Shown piece after piece: positions 60,352 to 64,000 of a DNA stretch of 64,000 bases. The stretch is from contig JBBQVL010000012.1 of assembly GCA_038211615.1 (NCBI GenBank), positions 1-64,000 of the forward strand, read 5' to 3'. Within the stretch, counting starts at the first letter, position 1; every line of letters begins with the position of its first letter. The notes beneath the pieces are model-generated. The model made no database searches and had not been told where the DNA came from. It was given only the letters and a program-made list of their open reading frames with translations. The DNA is from DASWJZ01 sp038211615 (GTDB taxonomy: Bacteria > Pseudomonadota > Alphaproteobacteria > Rhizobiales > Afifellaceae). A program made the translations under genes and the position numbers.

Positions 60352-60462
60352 TCTCCTTCCCTCCCCCCGTGCGGGGGAGGGTCAGGGAGGGGGGAAAGAT
60401 GAAGTCCGCAACGATCTCCCCTCCCCCTTGCGGGGAGGGGCCGGGGGCGGGGTCTCTCGGCG
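60352..60462. repeat. Paired palindromic element between gp10.1 and gp11
   Basis: Two C/G-rich units flank a spacer with AAAGATGAAGTCCGCAACGA. It shares both arms and spacer with the element at 53262-53382. Confidence 0.85.
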
Positions 60463-60465
60463 CCT

Positions 60466-60627
60466 TTACCGGCTATCCGGATACCGCCGCATCAGCGCAG
60501 CAAATCCTTCACGCCCCAAACCATCCCGCTCCGGCGCACTCCCCCGCACCACCGCGGCCATTTCCTTCAACGTCATCCCCCAGAACGCGTCCGGCGAAAG
60601 CCGCAGCACCCCCATCCCGAACGCCAT
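60466..60627 (-). CDS. GTA tail-assembly chaperone 2, rcc01693-like (gp10.1)
   Basis: The first ATG in frame is at 60627, overlapping the gp10 stop as TGATG, and gives 53 residues (GVLRLSPDAFWGMTLKEMAAV is the family core). The family core normally begins earlier. The codons just upstream (PLAWDAL) also look conserved but have no ATG, GTG or TTG in frame. They would be translated if ribosomes shifted -1 from gp10 near 60663-60669. Confidence 0.75.
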   Translation of the reverse strand: MAFGMGVLRLSPDAFWGMTLKEMAAVVRGSAPERDGLGREGFAALMRRYPDSR

Positions 60628-61001
60628 CAGGGCGTCCCAGGCGAGCGGCTCGCCGCGGGAGGGTTTCCGCCCTCCCTCTCCTCCCCGCCAGCATCGCCGC
60701 CGAAGGTGACGCGGATCAGCTCCGCCGCGATCCGCGCGAAGCCCGCCGCGCCGCCCTCCGCCCGCATCGCGGAAACCTCCTCGTCGCGCACATCGGCACC
60801 CGCGCCGCGCAATCCGCACCCGATGATCTTCGCGATATCCCGCGCCGAAAGTTTCCCGCTCTCGAAGCGTCCGGCAAGCGCCACCAGATCCTCCGCCCCA
60901 AAACTCGCCTCGAGCTCCGCCAGCGCGCCAAGCGTCAGCACAAGCGTCCGCTCGCGCCCGTCGAGCAAAGCAGAAATCTCCCCGCGATGCCGGTTCGCCA
61001 T
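60627..61001 (-). CDS. GTA tail-assembly chaperone / GTA family protein (gp10)
   Basis: The 124-residue protein starts MANRHRGEISALLDGRERTLV and has the family segments LTLGALAELEASFGAEDLVAL and AKIIGCGLRGAG. It belongs to the GTA/phage tail chaperone family encoded between the major tail protein and tape measure. Its C-terminal 12 residues (NPPAASRSPGTP) look unconserved, as expected for the unshifted end of a frameshift pair. Confidence 0.88.
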   Translation of the reverse strand: MANRHRGEISALLDGRERTLVLTLGALAELEASFGAEDLVALAGRFESGKLSARDIAKIIGCGLRGAGADVRDEEVSAMRAEGGAAGFARIAAELIRVTFGGDAGGEEREGGNPPAASRSPGTP

Positions 61002-61014
61002 TCCGTGACCCCCA

Positions 61015-61230
61015 CTTTCTCCTGTTGTCATCCCGGAAGCCGCGAAGCGGCTGTCCGGGACCCATAATCCCCGCGCTCGTCCGTCGCACGGGACAGTTGC
61101 TGCCCTATGAGAACTGTCGTCATGGCAGGGCTTGACCCTGCCATCCATTCCGTGACGGGCGAGATCCCGACCCCAACGGAATGGATCCCATGGTCAAGCC
61201 ATGGGATGACGAAGGCGAAGGCTCTGTCAT
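61015..61230. repeat. Palindromic elements between gp9 and gp10
   Basis: A block with TGTCATCCCGGAAGCCGCG and inverted GCGGCTGTCCGGGACCC, followed by pairs GGCAGGGCTTGACCCTGCC and CCATGGTCAAGCCATGG and GAATGG arms. Such blocks are common rhizobial intergenic repeats. Confidence 0.8.
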
Positions 61231-61242
61231 TCGGTTTGCAGC

Positions 61243-61656
61243 TCAAACCGCTGCGAACGAAAGCTGCCCCGCCGACTCCAGCGCCATCTCGTAGGAAACC
61301 TCGCCGTCGTGCTCGCCGGCATATTCGAGCCCCGTCACCTGGAACGGGCCGGAGATCGTCCCGAAATCCGGCACGATCACCTGCCACGAGCGGATCGCCC
61401 CGTCGAAGAACAGCGAGCGCACGCTGGCATCCGAGTCCGCGTCCTTGAACACACCGGATCCCGACACCGCGGCGCGCCGCACGCCCGCGCCTTCGAGCAG
61501 CTCGCGCCAGCGCCCGGCGCTGTCGGCATTCGTGATGTCGATCGCCTCGGCATTGAACGCGATCCGCCGCGACCGCATCCCGGCCACCGTCTCGAACACC
61601 GTGTCCTGGTTGAAGTCGAGCTTCAACAGCAGGTCCTTGCCCTTCTGCGCACCCAT
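61243..61656 (-). CDS. GTA major tail protein (gp9)
   Basis: The 137-residue tail-tube protein starts MGAQKGKDLLLKLD, has TVAGMRSRRIAFNAEAIDITN (in part), WRELLEGAGVRRAAVSGSG, and ends YEMALESAGQLSFAAV, as in GTA/phage tail tube proteins. It forms hexameric rings of the tail. Confidence 0.93.
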   Translation of the reverse strand: MGAQKGKDLLLKLDFNQDTVFETVAGMRSRRIAFNAEAIDITNADSAGRWRELLEGAGVRRAAVSGSGVFKDADSDASVRSLFFDGAIRSWQVIVPDFGTISGPFQVTGLEYAGEHDGEVSYEMALESAGQLSFAAV

Positions 61657-61669
61657 CTAGTTCTCCATT

Positions 61670-61786
61670 GAGATGAGAGAACCCTCCCCCCTTGCGGGGG
61701 AGGGCAGGGAGGGGGGAAGGACGCTGCCGCGGCCTTCATCTTTCCCCCCTCTCCGTCTCTCCCCCGCAAGGGGGAGAGTGCCCCAT
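61670..61786. repeat. Paired palindromic element between gp8 and gp9
   Basis: CCCTCCCCCCTTGCGGGGG arm, spacer, then CTTCATCTTTCCCCCCTC and CCCCCGCAAGGGGGAG. The CTTCATCTTT is the inverse of AAAGATGAAG in the elements at 53262 and 60352, so it is the same family in opposite half orientation. Confidence 0.85.
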
Positions 61787-61787
61787 G

Positions 61788-62192
61788 TCATTCCGGCTCC
61801 GCCACCGCCCTGAACCGCGCCACTGTCCGCCGTCCCTCCGGCTTCTCCACCCGCGCCGTCTCCGTCGCGAGATGCCGCAGATTCACCAGCCGCCATCCGT
61901 CGAGCGTCAGCGCCGCATCGTGCAGCAGCGCCACGACGCGCTCGGCGATCGCCAGCCCTTCCGAGCGCCCCGGCAATCGCGACCAGGCGACGACGGCGAA
62001 GTTCACCTCCGCCCCCGCCTCCGTCGCGGTCGACCAGTCGCGCGCCACCATCTCGCCGAGATGCACGTAAGGCGCGGCGGCATTCCGCGGCGCGCCGTCG
62101 TAAACCTTCGCGCCGCCAAGCAGCGTCGTTAGAGTCGTATCGGCGACAAGCGCCGAAAACACCGCCTCCTGCAGCGCCCTGCCCGCGCTCAT
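61788..62192 (-). CDS. GTA tail terminator, DUF3168 (gp8)
   Basis: The 134-residue protein has the DUF3168 pattern LQEAVFSALVADTTL, AKVYDGAPRNAAAPYVHLGE and ALTLDGWRLVNLRHL. It caps the tail tube. Its start overlaps the gp7 stop as ATGA. Confidence 0.9.
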   Translation of the reverse strand: MSAGRALQEAVFSALVADTTLTTLLGGAKVYDGAPRNAAAPYVHLGEMVARDWSTATEAGAEVNFAVVAWSRLPGRSEGLAIAERVVALLHDAALTLDGWRLVNLRHLATETARVEKPEGRRTVARFRAVAEPE

Positions 62193-62533
62193 GGCCGCCC
62201 CTCCTCTTCGCAGAGGCAGACGAGGTAGCGCCCGTCCTCGGCCGGATCGCTGACGCTGCCGATGCGGAACACCCGCTCGCCGAGCCGAAAGCGGTCGCCG
62301 GCGAAGACATCGCCACGCCTGCGGATCACGATCCTCTGCAGCGTCAGGTCGGCGAGCCCCTCACCTGCTCCGCGCTCGTCCGCCCGCACCGGAATCATGT
62401 CGGCCGCCACGGTGGCGACCTCGCTCCACGCAACCGTCGCGCCGCCTGCGTCGTCCGGAGTCGGCGCCGCCGTCTCCAGCACCAGCCGCAGCCGCAGCCG
62501 CCCCGCGTCGCTCTCGCCCCGCCGGCTCAGCAC
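62189..62533 (-). CDS. GTA head-closure/stopper protein (gp7)
   Basis: The 114-residue protein starts at GTG 62533 and has the head-tail joining family segments LRLRLVLETAAPTPDDAGG, ATVAADMIPVRADER and GERVFRIGSVSDP. It overlaps gp6 by seven bases and gp8 by four. Confidence 0.85.
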   Translation of the reverse strand: MLSRRGESDAGRLRLRLVLETAAPTPDDAGGATVAWSEVATVAADMIPVRADERGAGEGLADLTLQRIVIRRRGDVFAGDRFRLGERVFRIGSVSDPAEDGRYLVCLCEEEGRP

Positions 62534-63078
62534 AGCGCCATCCGCCGGTAGGGCGCGACGAGCTCGCGGTAGCCGAGCGGCGTCGCCGCCGCGTTGTCGC
62601 CAAGCACCACCGCCGAGCGGTTCTCGTACCAGTGCGTCACAAGCAGCCGGATCGCCTGGCGAAGCGGCTGTGGCACGTCCACGCCCGACGAGCCGTAACC
62701 CGCCGTGAAGTCGATCTCGTAGCGCACCGCGCTCGGCACCGGGTCGAGCGTCACGGAGTAATCCGCCGCGTCGAATTCATAGTCGCCGGGGTCCAGCACC
62801 GTTGCGGACCCGGAAGCATCGACCGCGCGCACTTCGTCCACCGAGAGCGCCGGGGCCACCGGCAGCGTCACCCCGCCAGGAGGCCAGTCCTCCACGATGG
62901 CGCGCCAGCTCTGCGCGATCAGCACGCGGCGGATCTCCGTCTCCACCGCCACGCGCGCGGCGGCGATCAGCGCGCCGAGGAGATCGTCCTCGGCGTCGCC
63001 GTCAAGCCTCAGATGCGCCTTCGCCTCGGCGAGAAGCACCGGCTCCACCGTCGGGCCTTCGAGCAGGATGCGTTTCAT
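62527..63078 (-). CDS. GTA head-tail connector/adaptor (gp6)
   Basis: From the ATG at 63078 the product is 183 residues: EPVLLAEAKAHLRLDGDAED, then AARVAVETEIRRVLIAQSW and FTAGYGSSGVDVPQPLRQAI. These are the conserved parts of the connector family (phage gp6-like). Open codons upstream of 63078 come from the repeat element and were left out. Confidence 0.9.
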   Translation of the reverse strand: MKRILLEGPTVEPVLLAEAKAHLRLDGDAEDDLLGALIAAARVAVETEIRRVLIAQSWRAIVEDWPPGGVTLPVAPALSVDEVRAVDASGSATVLDPGDYEFDAADYSVTLDPVPSAVRYEIDFTAGYGSSGVDVPQPLRQAIRLLVTHWYENRSAVVLGDNAAATPLGYRELVAPYRRMALC

Positions 63079-63084
63079 GAAAAT

Positions 63085-63222
63085 CTCCGGGGTGTTGGGG
63101 ATTTGGGTTTGAGGAGTGGGGAAGTAGTCCCGGGGCGCGCGGCCCGTTCCCCAACCCCCAATCCCCAATCCCAGTCCCCATCCCGAGTCCCTCTCACGGG
63201 CGCGGCGAGGCCGCGCCCGTGA
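63085..63222. repeat. Palindromic elements between gp5 and gp6, with perfect hairpin
   Basis: GTTGGGGATTTGGG and CCCAATCCCCAATCCC arms form an imperfect hairpin. Next to it, 63194-63222 is a perfect 13-base stem, TCACGGGCGCGGC, around GAG. It has no U tract, so it is not a classic terminator. Confidence 0.85.
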
Positions 63223-63253
63223 GCTCCAGCACGGCTCCGGGGAGGAGCGGGGA

Positions 63254-64000
63254 TCAGGCCGTGCCGAACTTGATGAGCTTGATCGCGTCGAAGTCCTGCA
63301 CGCCGCCGCCCACGCGCTTCGTCGTGTAGAAGAGCACGTAGGGCTTCTGGCTGTAGGGATCGCGCAGCACCCGCACGCCGAGCCGGTCGACGATCAGGTA
63401 ACCGCGCGCGAAGTCGCCGAAGGCGATCGAGTAGGAGTTCGCCGCGATGTCCGGCATGTCCTCCGCTTCAGCCACCGGAAAATTCATGATGGTGGCGTGG
63501 CCGTCGGCGGTCGCCGGCGGCGACCAGATGTAGTTGCCGTCGGCGTCCTTCAGCTTGCGCACCGCCGCCTGCGTCTTGCGGTTCATGACGAAGTGCGCGT
63601 TCTGCCGGTAGCCCGCCTTCAGCGCGTAGACCGTATCGATCAGGACGTCGGACTTGTTCGACGCGGCCCAGTCGGCGGAGACACCGGTGATGACGTAGCC
63701 GATCTTGTCCCAGGCCCAGCTTGCCTCGGCGATCTTCGTGTACTGGAGGAAGCCCTTCGGCTTCTTGTCGGCGTCACCATTGACGAAGGCGGCGCTCTCC
63801 TGCGTCGCGAACGCCATCTCCACTTCGCTCGCGATCCACTGGTCGATGTCGATCGCGGTGTCGTCGAGGAGCGTCGAGGTCGCCGCCGGCATCGCATAGA
63901 GTTCCGCCACCGGATATTCGAGCTCCACCAGCGTCGGCGTATCAGTCTCGTCGCGCGCGTCGGTCTCGCCGACCCAGCCGGTCTCGAACCCGTTCGTCGC
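63254..64000 (-). CDS. GTA major capsid protein, HK97 fold (gp5), partial
   Basis: The frame enters from beyond the window end and stops at 63254; about 248 C-terminal residues are present. GWVGETDARDETDTPTL followed by ELEYPVAELYAMPAATSTLLDD matches HK97-type capsids of GTAs. Further support is AESAAFVNGDADKKPKGF-like wording (QESAAFVNGDADKKPKGF) and IVDRLGVRVLRDPYSQKPYV near the end. The N-terminal scaffold/delta region is outside the window. Confidence 0.93.
   Translation of the reverse strand, partial: ATNGFETGWVGETDARDETDTPTLVELEYPVAELYAMPAATSTLLDDTAIDIDQWIASEVEMAFATQESAAFVNGDADKKPKGFLQYTKIAEASWAWDKIGYVITGVSADWAASNKSDVLIDTVYALKAGYRQNAHFVMNRKTQAAVRKLKDADGNYIWSPPATADGHATIMNFPVAEAEDMPDIAANSYSIAFGDFARGYLIVDRLGVRVLRDPYSQKPYVLFYTTKRVGGGVQDFDAIKLIKFGTA

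Noticed and set aside
53262..63222. CRISPR array in the repeated blocks
   Set aside because: The repeats are palindromic, differ from gap to gap, have no regular spacing and no unique spacers of constant length; no cas genes are present.

Overview
The window is a high-GC alphaproteobacterial chromosome segment, most likely from Hyphomicrobiales (Rhizobiales). Evidence: a BA14K-family surface protein, a FeuP/FeuQ pair, the ccmI-E-F-H / degP / response regulator / sensor kinase / glnE order typical of rhizobia, an atpHAGDC operon with no a/b/c subunit genes, and an alphaproteobacterial gene transfer agent (GTA) tail cluster. Gene identities are read from motifs and family knowledge; no database search was possible.

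Layout. (1) 1-8431: uvrA, then a visibly AT-richer insertion holding a HEPN-STAND NTPase gene with a one-base frameshift, a truncated AAA ATPase remnant, a 4Fe-4S protein and an MttB-type methyltransferase. (2) 8717-14362: GAF-EAL phosphodiesterase, TPR-sulfotransferase, HAD hydrolase, a DUF3108 protein and a two-gene AbiEii-like nucleotidyltransferase module. (3) 14702-19578: a SUV3-like RNA helicase split by an in-frame amber codon, an S4 RNA-binding protein, ferredoxin fdxA, and carD with a clear promoter and terminator. (4) 19724-35039: ATP synthase F1 operon, BA14K protein, outer-membrane protein, Uma2 nuclease-like protein, priA, a small transaldolase, xerC, a TraB/GumN protein, an EamA exporter and exonuclease III. 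(5) 35053-49157, all on the minus strand: feuP-feuQ, a lipoprotein, cytochrome c maturation genes ccmI-E-F-H, degP, a two-component pair and glnE. (6) 49307-64000, minus strand: a lysis-like cassette, tail-fibre genes, then GTA genes from gp15 back to gp5, which runs off the window end.

The least ordinary parts are as follows. The HEPN-STAND gene carries an RNxxxxH RNase motif and looks like an abortive-infection defence gene. The GTA cluster has palindromic repeat elements in nearly every intergenic gap, and one of them appears to be translated as part of gp14. A candidate -1 frameshift joins the two tail-assembly chaperone genes. gp14 and the helicase each contain an in-frame TAG. TAG is also the ordinary stop of many intact genes here (EAL gene, fdxA, carD, fsa), so these look like nonsense mutations or sequence errors and not a recoded genome.

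Functional links: the ccm genes build cytochrome c, and degP with its neighbouring kinase pair fits envelope stress control. glnE controls glutamine synthetase. The GTA block encodes capsid, connector, tail tube, tape measure, baseplate, peptidase and fibre proteins in virion order, followed by a probable endolysin and a small membrane protein.
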